A stretch of 64,000 nt of DNA from Musicola paradisiaca NCPPB 2511 (GCF_000400505.1 NZ_CM001857.1:2346257-2410256), one strand, 5' to 3'; positions 9,273 through 18,421 are shown, numbered from the stretch's first letter. Notes: a model not told the origin generated them from the sequence alone. Made by a program: numbers and translations.

Positions 9273-10950
9273 CCCCAGCAGTTGCCGCGGTTATCCAGCG
9301 TGGCCGCCGTCACCGCCAGTTGCTGGCCTTCCAGCGTGCCGCCGTTATCCAGCGCGCCGCTCAGTTGCAACGTCAGCGACCCGGTGCCGGTGATGCCGCC
9401 GCTGTTACTCAGCGAACGGCCGCTCCCGTACACCGTCTCACCCAGCAGCGTACCTGCGGCGCGGTTGTCGACATCAGCGACAGCGAACGACAGCCGGTTG
9501 CCGCGAAGGCTCCCGGTGTTGGTCAATGTACGATCGATCGTCAATCCTAACTGGTTGCTTCCCAGTATCGTGCCCGTGTTGTTGGCGTCGGCGGCGCTTA
9601 CAGCCAGGTCATTGCCACTCAGAGTGCCTTGATTGGTTAGCCCGCCTGACAGCGAGAGGTTGAATTGATCGATACCGGTGAGTTGCCCCTCATTCGTCAG
9701 TTGCTGACCGGATAGACTCAGCAACGGCGCCTGCAGACTACCGAGGTTGACCAACTGTGGCGCAGCGACGGTAAATTGCTCCCCGCTCAGCCAGTCGCCG
9801 CGGTTGGTTAAGGTACCGAGCGCATTCAAACGCATCGCGCCCACGCTCTGACCACGGCCGCTGTTTAGGATATCGGTCGCCGCCACCCACACCCGGTTGC
9901 CCTGCAACGTACCGCTGTTGTTGAACCCGACGCTCTGGATGTCCCAGGTTCCTGCACTCAACAGCGTGCCCGCATTGTCCAGCGAACTCAGCGATATGGT
10001 GCCGTCACCGTTCAGGCTGACGTCGCCCGTATTGAGCCAGTTTCCGGTATGCAACGTCAGCGTATTGGCCTGCAACCGCCCCGCGGTTTGCTGACTGCCG
10101 CTTTGCACCCCCAGCCGTCCGCCCGATACGACGCTCCCCGTCGCGGACTGGTTGAACGCTGCGCTCACGGTCAGCGTCGCTGCCTCCCGGCCTTGTAGCG
10201 TGCCGCTGTTGCTCAGATTCCCCGAATTCACCGACAGCCGACTACCGCTCATCGTGCCTGCGTTATCCACGCTCGCCGCATCAAGCACCACGTCCTGGCT
10301 GGCCAATAGCGATCCCTGATTGACCACCCCCTGACGCAACGCCAGCGTCAGGGTGTCGCCGGCACTCAAGGTGCCGACGTTATTCAGGCTGGTGGCCTGC
10401 AGGTTCAGCGCCGTATGGGTCAACACTCGTCCCGTGTTTGCGAACCGCTCGCCATTAAACGACAAACTTTGCTCTGCGGAGATTTCGCCCTGATTATCCA
10501 GCGCCCCCAGATTCAGCCCGATCGTGCTGGCCGCCAGCATTCCCCGTTGAACGAGTGCGTCCCCGTCAGCAGACAACGCTCCGCCGGCCAGCAGTTTGCC
10601 TGCCCAATCGCCCTGCGCGATGCCCAGCGATAAGTCTTTTTCCGCCTGCCAGCGGCCGGTGCCGCTCAGCCAGCGGGTGCTGGCGATATGAACATTCTGC
10701 GCGCTGGCATCACCATCCAGCACGGCGTCGGCGCTATTTAGCGCCAGCCGACTACCGGCCAGAAAACGGCTGTCAGCGTCCTGTGAAATGCCTTGCGTTG
10801 CCTGTAAAGACAGCGTATCGGCCGAGAGTGTCGAACGTGAAAATGTGACACCGTCACCTTCAATACGGCTTTGATACCCTGAGCGGACAGCGCCGTCGTC
10901 GTCTACGCCGGCGCCAATCTGGCTGTCGACCAGCGTAATTTTCCCTGATG
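6220..10950 (-). repeat. FHA-1 type haemagglutinin repeats across the cdiA break
   Basis: Roughly 20-residue units with LxNxGxLxG / LTNQGxLxG cores repeat dozens of times and run without interruption across the frameshift near 9285. They should form the right-handed beta-helical stalk. At DNA level they give degenerate repeats of about 60-66 bp (recurring ttattcagcg / ttgtccagcg blocks). Confidence 0.8.
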
Positions 10951-11965
10951 AAGACAGTGATACCGTCTGCCCAGCGCGTACCGTGCTGCCCTGTAGCTGA
11001 ACCCCCAGCGTGCCGTTCACCGTCAGCGTTCCGCCGGCTTGTTGCTTCCCGGACAGCGCCACTTCACGCCCGTTGGCCTGTATCGTCCCGCTCGCCACCG
11101 TGTTGCCCAATGACAGGCGCCCATCGGCCGACAACTGAATATCGCCGCTACGCGCGCTGAGTCCCGCGGTGTTGACGCCCACACCCTGTTCGGTTGAGAT
11201 CAAATGGATGCGATTGGCGTACATACCGCCCAGGGCTCCGGTGTCCAACGCCAGTGACGGCACGGCGCCGTCGCCGGACTGTGCCGTCGCGTTCCCCGCG
11301 CTGTCTACCTGGTTGGCGCCCAGTACCAGCCGTGCATCTTTGGCATTCAGTCCGGCCTGTAGGCTGGCTGTGCGTGCAATCAGACTGAAGTAGTCGCTGT
11401 TGCTGGCATCCAACCCTTGCCCGGTGATCAGGATGTCGCCCCTGCGGACGTCCAACCCTTGCCACTGCCCTTGTGCATCAAGCACGGGCCGACCGGTGCT
11501 GAGCGTCACCCGCGGCGTATTGATGAACCCGCAGCCATCGCAGGTAATGCCGTAAGGGTTGGCCACCATGACATGCGCCCCTGGCCCGGCGACTTCGAGA
11601 TAACCATTGAGCTGGCTGCGATTGGGAGAAACGACTTCATTGATAATGACGGAGGCGGACGTCCCCTGAAGATTCGGGTTGTTCTGGATAAGCCCGCCCA
11701 GTTGCGTGGCGTTTAGCTGCCCGGTGGCATTATTCAGGATGAGCCCGGACGAGCCGACATCGAAGTTGTGGTACAGGTTATGCGACACCCCAGCGCTGTT
11801 CGGCGTCGCGATATTGACGACCGGCACCCCATTGCCCGCAGCCTCCACCTTGGCGTTGCCCGATGCTACGTTGACCGCCGCCAACGTCGGCATCACCGGC
11901 TGCAGCCCGATCAGCCATACCAGCACATAGCTCAACCGGCGTTGAAGGGGGGTTACTGTTTTCAT
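9260..11965 (-). CDS. cdiA: CdiA/HecA-like effector, N-terminal part (TPS secretion domain; truncated by frameshift)
   Basis: I start the gene at the ATG of MKTVTPLQRR (11965-11963), which has AGGAG 7 nt upstream; the frame stays open to 12028 but without a better site. The first about 30 residues form a signal peptide (Arg pair, hydrophobic core, likely cut after LAA). A TpsA secretion/haemagglutination domain follows, with the diagnostic NPNL (residues 96-99) and NPYG (136-139) motifs and a CDGC pair (142-145). FHA-1 repeats then run to the end. The frame ends in DNRGNCWGWTR and a TGA, where the neighbouring repeats predict DNRGQLLGVDALT: one base is missing near 9284-9288. Restoring it joins this frame to the 378-9272 frame and gives a protein of 3862 residues. 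As read, the product would be a secreted stalk fragment of about 900 residues without toxin. cdiB lies upstream and would export it. Confidence 0.9.
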   Translation of the reverse strand: MKTVTPLQRRLSYVLVWLIGLQPVMPTLAAVNVASGNAKVEAAGNGVPVVNIATPNSAGVSHNLYHNFDVGSSGLILNNATGQLNATQLGGLIQNNPNLQGTSASVIINEVVSPNRSQLNGYLEVAGPGAHVMVANPYGITCDGCGFINTPRVTLSTGRPVLDAQGQWQGLDVRRGDILITGQGLDASNSDYFSLIARTASLQAGLNAKDARLVLGANQVDSAGNATAQSGDGAVPSLALDTGALGGMYANRIHLISTEQGVGVNTAGLSARSGDIQLSADGRLSLGNTVASGTIQANGREVALSGKQQAGGTLTVNGTLGVQLQGSTVRAGQTVSLSSSGKITLVDSQIGAGVDDDGAVRSGYQSRIEGDGVTFSRSTLSADTLSLQATQGISQDADSRFLAGSRLALNSADAVLDGDASAQNVHIASTRWLSGTGRWQAEKDLSLGIAQGDWAGKLLAGGALSADGDALVQRGMLAASTIGLNLGALDNQGEISAEQSLSFNGERFANTGRVLTHTALNLQATSLNNVGTLSAGDTLTLALRQGVVNQGSLLASQDVVLDAASVDNAGTMSGSRLSVNSGNLSNSGTLQGREAATLTVSAAFNQSATGSVVSGGRLGVQSGSQQTAGRLQANTLTLHTGNWLNTGDVSLNGDGTISLSSLDNAGTLLSAGTWDIQSVGFNNSGTLQGNRVWVAATDILNSGRGQSVGAMRLNALGTLTNRGDWLSGEQFTVAAPQLVNLGSLQAPLLSLSGQQLTNEGQLTGIDQFNLSLSGGLTNQGTLSGNDLAVSAADANNTGTILGSNQLGLTIDRTLTNTGSLRGNRLSFAVADVDNRAAGTLLGETVYGSGRSLSNSGGITGTGSLTLQLSGALDNGGTLEGQQLAVTAATLDNRGNCWGWTR

Positions 11966-12252
11966 CCCTGAACTCCTGACCTGTCTCTCACCGGCAAGAC
12001 ACGCTTCACCGGTACTTATTTTTATCAAACGCGATCGGCTGGAACCTGCTCCGGCCTTGCTGTGATGATGAAGAAACCCGACGCCGCCATGCCTCTCGGT
12101 GAACCCTCTGCGCCTGTGGGTTGGCCGCCCTTGACGGTTTCCCCGCCGACATCAAGCTCAACGACATCGCATTACCCCATCGCAGATGTCGCGATGACAC
12201 GCCCCGGCAACCAACGCACGCGGGTGTGCGGCGGCCACCGGGGACAAAAAAA
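11966..12252. other. cdiB-cdiA spacer
   Basis: This 287-bp gap between the transporter and effector genes holds the cdiA ribosome-binding site at its end. I see no convincing terminator, promoter or small gene. Short frames on both strands look fortuitous. Confidence 0.5.
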
Positions 12253-13929
12253 TCAGAAGGACAATCCGACCCGGTAATACACCACCACCGGATCAGGTTT
12301 TAGCCCATCCGGGTAGGACAACGGCCAGCCAACGCTGACCTGCTGGCTTGCCCACCGGTTTGCCACCGTGATGCCTAGCGCGCTACCCCACAATGAAGCG
12401 GCGCTGTCATTGTCTTTTTTGTGGTTGTACAGATGCCCGCCGTCTACCGCCGCCTGTAATGTGACGTTCCCCAGCACTGGCGCCTGCCACACTTGCCAGT
12501 TCAACTCGTTACGCCAGAAACCGCCCCGATTGCCTGCCGTATATTGCTCTCTGAACCCTCGAACCGAAGACTCTCCGCCCAACGTCAACTGTTCGCTGCC
12601 GTATAACCGCGTCGCCGCATACTGGCCGTACAGGCTACCCAACCATGTCACCTGCTCGCTAAGCGGATAGTAATAACTGGCCGACAACACCCATTTGTTG
12701 AATTCAGAACGAGGATCGTCATCCGTTTTGTCGGTGTCGGTTTCGGCGCCTAGCCAGCGCAGGCCGCGGCTATAGGCGGGATTGAACGTGGCCAAACCAC
12801 CGGCCACTTTCTGGCTATGGTTGATGCCTAACGTCAGGCTGCTTACCGTTCTGCTGCTTGACGGCAAGCGCGTTCCGTTCAGGAAGTTACTGCCGATACG
12901 TCGCGACAGACTGCCGTTCACGGCCGTTTTCATCGTGCCGTTACGAAACACGACGCGGGACAAGGAAAAGCGATGGGTAGCGGTATCTCCAGTCGAATGC
13001 CAGGGATAATCGCGATTAATGAATACGTTGCGGTAACGGCTTTCTGAGTAAACGTACCCCAGCGTCCAGTATCCGTAAGGCATCGAGACGCCAGATTGCA
13101 GGCTGGTTGAATGCTGACTGGTGGCGAATCGACTATCGTGACCGGTGTTGATGAACCATTGATCGGCCAGCCCCAGAGGGTTATCAAGCGTCAGGCCGCC
13201 GCTCAGTTGGTGTTCGCCGGTACTACTCTGCCCACTGTTGTCAAACCCCACGTCGAGGGTAAACGGCAGATGCGGCGCCTGCGTCAAGTTGACGACTGAA
13301 TATCCCGGCTGGCTGCCCGGTACTATGTCGATCGTCACCTGCTGCGTCGGCATGCGGTTGATCTGATCCATCCCTTGCTCGATATCCCGCAGATTCAGAA
13401 TATCCCCTGCGCGTGCGGGAAAAGTCACGCCGGTCATGCGCACCGGCTCGTGATTGATGGTGATGGCTTCCAACCGGCCTTCCAGTATCTCCAGTTGCAG
13501 TACGCCGCCGGACAGATCCTGTTCGCTGAGAAATGCGCGACTGGTGATATATCCACGCTGGATGTACCAATTGCTGACGTCATGCACCAGTTGATTGAGT
13601 TGGGCGAGATTGTTGCAGCGGTTCAGATAATGCTGGCTCAATGCGGCCTGATCCGCCGCCGACAACAGCGTACCGTTACGGAACTCGATACGATGCAGGG
13701 GGAAACACGGGCCGCCCTCTTCGCTTACCGACGGCAGGGGCGACTGAACAATATCATTAAGTTGCTGTAATGCTTCCCGCTGTTGACGTGACTGTTCAAT
13801 TACGTCCGATTGCTGTTGTTGTAAGACATTGCGATCAGCTGGCGTCAGCGGCGCAGAACATAGCATTGGGGCGTGTGTAAATAGCAAGAAACCAGACAGC
13901 ATAGCCGTCCATTGGCGGTGCAAAAACAT
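12253..13929 (-). CDS. cdiB: Two-partner secretion outer-membrane transporter (CdiB/HecB, ShlB family)
   Basis: This Omp85-superfamily TpsB transporter of 558 residues exports the CdiA/HecA partner across the outer membrane. The ATG at 13929 is preferred (GGATGG about 7 nt upstream); a TTG two codons earlier is also in frame. An N-terminal signal sequence ends near LCSA. A Gln-rich helix (QQQQSDVIEQSRQQREALQQL) follows, then a POTRA domain (about residues 75-155, FRNGTLLSAADQAALSQHYL to LQLEILEGRLEAI), then the beta-barrel with the VRGF motif (SVRGFREQYTAGNRGG) that marks the FhaC/ShlB plug loop. The protein ends in the C-terminal Phe (YRVGLSF) expected for barrel assembly by BamA. The gene leads the cdiBAI operon on the minus strand. 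D. dadantii calls such genes hecB; cdiB is used here because the effector has a VENN toxin tail. The gene looks intact. Confidence 0.93.
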   Translation of the reverse strand: MFLHRQWTAMLSGFLLFTHAPMLCSAPLTPADRNVLQQQQSDVIEQSRQQREALQQLNDIVQSPLPSVSEEGGPCFPLHRIEFRNGTLLSAADQAALSQHYLNRCNNLAQLNQLVHDVSNWYIQRGYITSRAFLSEQDLSGGVLQLEILEGRLEAITINHEPVRMTGVTFPARAGDILNLRDIEQGMDQINRMPTQQVTIDIVPGSQPGYSVVNLTQAPHLPFTLDVGFDNSGQSSTGEHQLSGGLTLDNPLGLADQWFINTGHDSRFATSQHSTSLQSGVSMPYGYWTLGYVYSESRYRNVFINRDYPWHSTGDTATHRFSLSRVVFRNGTMKTAVNGSLSRRIGSNFLNGTRLPSSSRTVSSLTLGINHSQKVAGGLATFNPAYSRGLRWLGAETDTDKTDDDPRSEFNKWVLSASYYYPLSEQVTWLGSLYGQYAATRLYGSEQLTLGGESSVRGFREQYTAGNRGGFWRNELNWQVWQAPVLGNVTLQAAVDGGHLYNHKKDNDSAASLWGSALGITVANRWASQQVSVGWPLSYPDGLKPDPVVVYYRVGLSF

Positions 13930-14505
13930 TAACAAACCATCCGTGACTCATTTTTTCGGAAATAATAATACTCAATTTTTTCAAAAACAATACATATGAT
14001 TACAAAAAGAAATATATTAAATTGAGAAATAAATACCAATATAAATATCGATATATCAAAAATAATTGATATTATTTTTTAAAATGAATGCCAATGACAT
14101 GAGATCGTAATAATCAGACTGGAATAAAGCGTAAATTTACCGACAACTATCCTTACAAAAACCGACGGTTTCCCGCGTGAGTGGGATACACAATGAAGCG
14201 TCGTATAGCAGCGGCGGTGCGATGATGGCAACGCCACCACAACAGATTGTGGCGCAGGTTTATTCAACACCGGACGAAGAAAGGGCAACCCATTGTCTGG
14301 ATTGCCCTATGTGCAAATAAAATGTGCAAATAAAATGTGCAAATAAAAAGACTCATCGCGCATTTATACCAACCTTTCAGGAAACCCTGGCGTATTGAAT
14401 AACGTCAGGCGCTGTCCTGTAAGGCAATGCGCATTCAGCGCCTTGTTACGCAGCAAACACGCAGCAAATAAGTGACCCCCGATGCGTGGTTTCAAATATG
14501 CATAA
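13930..14505. other. AT-rich region upstream of cdiBAI
   Basis: About 575 bp without a gene. The part next to cdiB (13930-14095) is extremely AT-rich and includes a 7-bp inverted repeat, ATATCAA-N6-TTGATAT (14053-14072). It probably carries the cdiB promoter and, like many acquired loci, could be a target of H-NS (inference). Further out lie an AGGGCAA ... TTGCCCT hairpin (14282-14308), three 13-bp tandem repeats, and a sequence resembling part of the element at 48752-48954. A 69-codon frame at 14079-14288 has no recognisable features. Confidence 0.5.
14309..14347. repeat. Three perfect tandem copies of a 13-bp unit
   Basis: ATGTGCAAATAAA occurs at 14309-14321, 14322-14334 and 14335-14347 without a mismatch. 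It lies between the stop of ycgN and cdiB. Perfect identity suggests recent slippage; no function is evident. Confidence 0.9.
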
Positions 14506-14952
14506 CTATCGCGCCCAGTCAGGCTTATTCAGGATATGATCCTGCCAGTCCACGACGTCGCTTTCCCTGACTGCAATATGACGGACGGATATTCTCTGTT
14601 GGTGCATCGCGGCTTTGTCGCCGGCGATCAACGGGTGCCAGGGTTGTAGCCCTTTTCCTTCATGAACCAACCGGTAAGCGCAGGTTGCCGGCAACCAGTC
14701 GAACGACAGTAGGTTATCGCGCGTCAGCTTGATGCAATCCGGCTCGAATTCGAAGCGGCGGGCATAATTCCGACACTGACAGCTTTTGATGTTGAGCTGA
14801 TTGCAGGCAACGTTGGTGAAATAGAGTTCGTCCGTGTCTTCATCGATCAATTTATGCAAACAGCAACGGCCGCAGCCGTCGCATAATGCTTCCCACTCGT
14901 CATCAGTCATGTCTTCCAGCGTTTTACTCTGCCAGAAAGGGGTTTGGTTCAT
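14506..14952 (-). CDS. ycgN: YcgN family protein (UPF0260, YkgJ-type Cys cluster)
   Basis: Conserved protein of 148 residues from the ATG at 14952; the open frame extends to 15012, but the family starts at [15 protein letters not shown]. It has the cysteine pattern CDGCGRCC near residue 25 and later Cys residues ([21 protein letters not shown]), typical of the UPF0260/YkgJ group thought to bind zinc or iron-sulfur; the biochemical role is unknown. It follows ycgM by 124 bp in the same direction, as in E. coli, so co-transcription is likely. The gene looks complete. Confidence 0.9.
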   Translation of the reverse strand: MNQTPFWQSKTLEDMTDDEWEALCDGCGRCCLHKLIDEDTDELYFTNVACNQLNIKSCQCRNYARRFEFEPDCIKLTRDNLLSFDWLPATCAYRLVHEGKGLQPWHPLIAGDKAAMHQQRISVRHIAVRESDVVDWQDHILNKPDWAR

Positions 14953-15076
14953 GGCGAAATTCCAGTGATAAACAGGGCGCTCTGTATAACGGCATCCCGA
15001 GGGGATAGGCAAGAGAAATCATGCAACACCGGGCAACGACACCTGTTCGCTCCCCGGATAGGTGTGATATCCGGGG

Positions 15077-15733
15077 TTAGATCACCCGGGTATTCAGGGT
15101 TTTGTCCCCCAGGGACACCGTCAGCATATCGCCGGATTGCAACGGCCCGACGCCTTGCGGGGTTCCGGTCAAAATAATGTCGCCGGCGCGAAGCGTAAAG
15201 AAACGGCTCATATAGGCAATCAACGGCAGGATCGGCGTGATCATATCCCGCGTATTGCCCTGTTGTCTGATCTCGCCGTTTACGCTAACGCCCAGATCTG
15301 TCTGCTGCGGATCGCCGAACTCCGCCACCGGGATAAATCCGGATACGGGGCAAGAGCCATCAAAACCTTTCGCCTTCTCCCACGGTTGCCCGGCTTTTTT
15401 GAACCCGGCCTGCAAATCACGCAGCGTCAGATCCAGCGCCACCCCATAACCGGCAATGGCACGCGCCACGCGATCTTCGCTGGCTTGTTTCAGGGGAGTG
15501 CCAATCAATACGGCCAGCTCAACTTCATGATGGACGTCGCCAAACCCTTTCGGAATAGCCACTGGCTGGCGCAGATCGCACAGCGCCGTTTCCGGTTTGA
15601 TGAACACGACGGGTTCCACCGGCGTCGCACTTCCCATCTCGCGGATATGTTCGGAGTAATTGCTGCCGACGCAGACCACTTTGTTGGCGGGGAAATCCAG
15701 TAATGCACCCTGCCAGTCTCTGTGTTGATACAT
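15077..15733 (-). CDS. ycgM: YcgM, fumarylacetoacetate hydrolase family protein
   Basis: Protein of 218 residues in the FAH superfamily, whose members cut carbon-carbon bonds or decarboxylate beta-keto acids with a divalent metal. Visible signatures are VCVGSNYSEHIREMG near the start, the metal-ligand region HHEVELAVLIG, and the C-terminal GDIILTGTPQGVGPLQ. The length equals that of E. coli YcgM (219). The start ATG at 15733 has AGGAGAGGG just upstream. It is followed by ycgN and preceded, after a 414-bp gap, by ycgL. The substrate is unknown; human FAHD1-like oxaloacetate decarboxylase/acylpyruvase activity is the closest precedent. Confidence 0.9.
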   Translation of the reverse strand: MYQHRDWQGALLDFPANKVVCVGSNYSEHIREMGSATPVEPVVFIKPETALCDLRQPVAIPKGFGDVHHEVELAVLIGTPLKQASEDRVARAIAGYGVALDLTLRDLQAGFKKAGQPWEKAKGFDGSCPVSGFIPVAEFGDPQQTDLGVSVNGEIRQQGNTRDMITPILPLIAYMSRFFTLRAGDIILTGTPQGVGPLQSGDMLTVSLGDKTLNTRVI

Positions 15734-16147
15734 GAACCCTCTCCTGATCTGTCCTAGGCTTTATCACATGCTCGCCTTTTGCGGCGAAACCCTATCCGCG
15801 ATATTGGAGGGTTAAAACCAAACATGCAAGGTCGGAGCACCCAATCTCCGCGATGCGTCCAAAAAGAGAGAATGATAACGCCAGCCCCACTCTCGCGAAT
15901 GGTCACGCCGGGTACTCTTCAGGTTCCGCAATGAGTACGCAATAACCCATATAATTCGTCAGCGTAAATAATGTATCTACCCGATATAAATAAAAAAGGA
16001 AGCGCCAACGCCTCCCCTTATTTAATGTCGATACGCAATATAACTGTATATAAATCAGTATATGGAAAACTTACTGTCGATATTTAAGCCATTTCCGACG
16101 CATACCTGTATTTAAAAACAGCATAAATACATCACGCCATTTCGATA
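15734..16147. other. ycgL-ycgM intergenic region
   Basis: This stretch holds the ycgL terminator near 16000 and presumably a promoter for ycgM-ycgN. No coding frame, tRNA or strong operator is evident. Confidence 0.5.
15985..16015 (-). terminator. Terminator downstream of ycgL
   Basis: On the minus strand GGAGGCG-TTGG-CGCTTCC (16015-15998, one G-T pair) is followed by TTTTTTATTTAT. This is the normal shape of a rho-independent terminator, and it lies 130 bp after the ycgL stop. Confidence 0.75.
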
Positions 16148-16441
16148 TTAATCAGAAATAATACGAGTATTATTTTTTACACTCTCACGCATTTTATCCA
16201 GCAAGTTTTCCGGCGGTGGCGGAACCTGTAGGTAAAACCCTTTTTCTTCAATATGTTGCTTAACTTTCTCGCTATCAGCCCCCACCAGTTTCTTACTGCC
16301 GTCCAATGGCAACAGCATCACCAGTTTAGGGGTACCGAAACTTTTCATTAGTTCTTCCGGCACACGCGAAAAATCGTCTTTTTTTTCTACATAAAGATAT
16401 GTTTGATCGCGTTTCGGACTTCTGTAGATCACACAATACAT
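16148..16441 (-). CDS. ycgL: YcgL domain protein
   Basis: Small soluble protein of 97 residues, the normal length for the YcgL family (formerly DUF709), starting [23 protein letters not shown]. The E. coli structure is an alpha/beta fold of unknown role. It is encoded divergently from minC, with 136 bp between the starts; this ycgL-minC head-to-head arrangement is conserved in enterobacteria and supports the call. It ends at a clear terminator, so it may be monocistronic. Confidence 0.9.
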   Translation of the reverse strand: MYCVIYRSPKRDQTYLYVEKKDDFSRVPEELMKSFGTPKLVMLLPLDGSKKLVGADSEKVKQHIEEKGFYLQVPPPPENLLDKMRESVKNNTRIISD

Positions 16442-16577
16442 CTTTTTTACTCTGATTGATGGGAATGGTGTCTTGCCTGTATTTTCGTGTGACTATAACA
16501 TGCTTGCAGCGCTCTGGAATATCATGCCTTAAATGTTACTCTGGGGATTTAAAGATGCTGAAACCGAGTCAGGACAG

Positions 16578-17255
16578 ATGTCACAAACGCCAATTGAGTT
16601 GAAAGGCAGCAGCTTTACCTTATCCGTGGTTCACCTGCATGACGCACAACCTGATGCAATTCAACAGGCGTTGCAGGAGAAAATCGAACAGGCTCCCGCA
16701 TTTCTCAAGAATGCGCCAGTTGTCATCAATGTGTCGTCGCTGACGGCGGATGCCGACTGGGTGCAGCTTCAACGCGCCATCGCCGCTACCGGATTACGGG
16801 TGGTAGGTATCAGCGGGTGCAATGACGAGCAACTCAGACAAACCATTGCGCTAGCGGGGCTTCCATTACTGCGGGAAGGCAAGGAGCGTCGGATCACGCC
16901 GCCACCGCCGCCGGCCCCGATAAAAACTCGTGTCGTTAAAACCCCCGTCCGCTCCGGGCAGCAGATTTATGCCCGCGACAGCGACCTTATCGTTCTGAGC
17001 CAGGTCAGCGCCGGCGCAGAAATCATCGCCGACGGCAATATTCATATTTATGGCATGATGCGTGGCCGCGCACTGGCTGGCGTATCCGGCGATACCGGCA
17101 GCCAGGTTTTTTGCACCCATCTGAGCGCAGAGCTGGTTTCCATTGCAGGCCGTTACTGGCTGAGCGATCAGATACCGGAAACCTATTTCGGGAAAGCGGC
17201 GCGGCTAAGCCTCAGCCAACCGGATCTCGAATTGAATATACAACCTCTAGACTAG
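16578..17255 (+). CDS. minC: Septum site-determining protein MinC
   Basis: Inhibitor of FtsZ ring assembly, 225 residues from the ATG at 16578 ([10 protein letters not shown]), chosen over an in-frame ATG 15 codons upstream because it matches the family start and has AGGA just before it. The N-terminal domain (to about residue 105) antagonises FtsZ polymerisation. A Pro-rich linker ([12 protein letters not shown]) leads to the C-terminal beta-helix (about 125-225, [23 protein letters not shown]), which dimerises and binds MinD, and includes the RGRALAG loop. MinC is recruited to the membrane by MinD-ATP and swept to the poles by MinE. It is first in minCDE, 21 bp before minD. Confidence 0.96.
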   Translation: MSQTPIELKGSSFTLSVVHLHDAQPDAIQQALQEKIEQAPAFLKNAPVVINVSSLTADADWVQLQRAIAATGLRVVGISGCNDEQLRQTIALAGLPLLREGKERRITPPPPPAPIKTRVVKTPVRSGQQIYARDSDLIVLSQVSAGAEIIADGNIHIYGMMRGRALAGVSGDTGSQVFCTHLSAELVSIAGRYWLSDQIPETYFGKAARLSLSQPDLELNIQPLD

Positions 17256-17276
17256 GCCCTGGACAAGGAATCATTT

Positions 17277-18089
17277 ATGGCACGCATCATTGTTGTTACT
17301 TCAGGTAAAGGGGGCGTTGGCAAGACCACTTCAAGCGCGGCCATTGCTACCGGTTTAGCCCAAAAAGGCAAAAAGACGGTTGTTATCGACTTCGATATCG
17401 GCCTACGTAATCTGGATTTGATCATGGGATGCGAACGTCGGGTCGTTTACGATTTCGTCAACGTCATTCAGGAAGATGCCACGCTGAATCAGGCGTTGAT
17501 CAAGGATAAGCGTACCGAAAACCTTTACATCCTGCCCGCCTCCCAAACCAGAGATAAAGATGCTCTGACCCGAGAAGGCGTAGAAAAGGTGCTTAACGGC
17601 CTGCATGGGATGGATTTCGAATTCATCATCTGTGACTCGCCGGCAGGTATCGAAACCGGCGCGCTGATGGCGCTGTACTTCGCCGACGAAGCCGTCATCA
17701 CCACCAACCCGGAAGTCTCTTCCGTGCGCGATTCCGATCGCATTCTGGGGATATTGTCCTCAAAATCCCGCCGTGCCGAACAAGGTGAAGAGCCCATTAA
17801 GGAGCATCTGCTGCTGACCCGCTACAACCCGGGGCGCGTCAGCCGGGGGGATATGCTCAGTATGGAAGACGTACTGGAAATCCTGCGGGTGCCGTTGCTC
17901 GGCGTTATTCCTGAGGATCAGTCGGTACTGCGCGCATCCAACCAGGGCGAGCCGGTGATTCTGGACAAGGAAGCGGATGCCGGCAAAGCCTACGCCGATA
18001 CCGTGGATCGTCTATTGGGCGAAGAGCGGCCTTTCCGCTTTATCGAGGAAGAGAAGAAGAGCTTCCTTAAACGACTTTTCGGGGGGTAA
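17277..18089 (+). CDS. minD: Septum site-determining ATPase MinD
   Basis: ParA/MinD-family ATPase of 270 residues, the E. coli length. It has the deviant Walker A KGGVGKTTS near residues 10-18, the switch region DFDIGLRNLDLIMGCERR, and Walker B CDSPAGIE. The C-terminal amphipathic membrane-targeting helix FIEEEKKSFLKRLFGG is intact. ATP-bound dimers bind the membrane, recruit MinC and are released by MinE, giving pole-to-pole oscillation. AAGGA lies 8 nt before the ATG. The minE start follows 3 bp after its stop, so the two are tightly coupled. Confidence 0.98.
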   Translation: MARIIVVTSGKGGVGKTTSSAAIATGLAQKGKKTVVIDFDIGLRNLDLIMGCERRVVYDFVNVIQEDATLNQALIKDKRTENLYILPASQTRDKDALTREGVEKVLNGLHGMDFEFIICDSPAGIETGALMALYFADEAVITTNPEVSSVRDSDRILGILSSKSRRAEQGEEPIKEHLLLTRYNPGRVSRGDMLSMEDVLEILRVPLLGVIPEDQSVLRASNQGEPVILDKEADAGKAYADTVDRLLGEERPFRFIEEEKKSFLKRLFGG

Positions 18090-18092
18090 ATC

Positions 18093-18377
18093 ATGGCATT
18101 GCTCGATTTCTTTCTGTCCCGTAAAAAAACGACAGCCAATATCGCCAAGGAACGGCTGCAAATCATTGTCGCGGAACGACGTCGCGGGGACAGCGAACCC
18201 CATTACCTGCCGCAGTTAAAACGGGACATACTGGAAGTCATCTGTAAATACGTGCAGATCGACCCGGAAATGGTGAACGTTCATTTGGAGCAGAAAGGCG
18301 ACGACATTTCAGTGCTGGAGTTGAATGTCACGCTGCCGGAAACGGAAGAAACGCATCCGTCGTCACCGTCAAAATAG
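18093..18377 (+). CDS. minE: Cell division topological specificity factor MinE
   Basis: Protein of 94 residues, slightly longer than E. coli MinE (88) because of an extra hydrophilic C-terminal tail ([11 protein letters not shown]). It begins [12 protein letters not shown], the amphipathic membrane-binding helix, followed by the anti-MinCD segment [18 protein letters not shown] and the dimerising topological-specificity domain. It stimulates MinD ATPase and restricts MinC inhibition to the poles. It is last in the operon, with a strong hairpin following, and converges on rnd. Confidence 0.96.
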   Translation: MALLDFFLSRKKTTANIAKERLQIIVAERRRGDSEPHYLPQLKRDILEVICKYVQIDPEMVNVHLEQKGDDISVLELNVTLPETEETHPSSPSK

Positions 18378-18386
18378 ACGCGCGTC

Positions 18387-18408
18387 GCCTCCCCGGCATC
18401 GGGGAGGC
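18387..18408 (+). terminator. Hairpin between convergent minE and rnd
   Basis: GCCTCCCC-GGCATC-GGGGAGGC is a perfect 8-bp stem placed between the minE stop and the rnd stop. There is no clear T-run on either side, so it may act as a weak bidirectional terminator or mRNA-end stabiliser. Confidence 0.5.
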
Positions 18409-18421
18409 CTCTACGCGGCCG

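Noticed and set aside
9260-9300. Programmed ribosomal frameshift in cdiA
   Set aside because: There is no slippery heptamer followed by a pseudoknot at the junction, and related haemagglutinins are made from a single frame. A base deletion or sequencing error is simpler.
2250-10950. Regular repeats that might suggest a CRISPR array
   Set aside because: The repeats are degenerate, in frame, about 60-66 bp and encode FHA units; there are no identical short repeats with unique spacers.
14079-14288. 69-codon minus-strand frame upstream of cdiB
   Set aside because: Composition changes with the AT-rich DNA, no ribosome-binding site, no recognisable domain.
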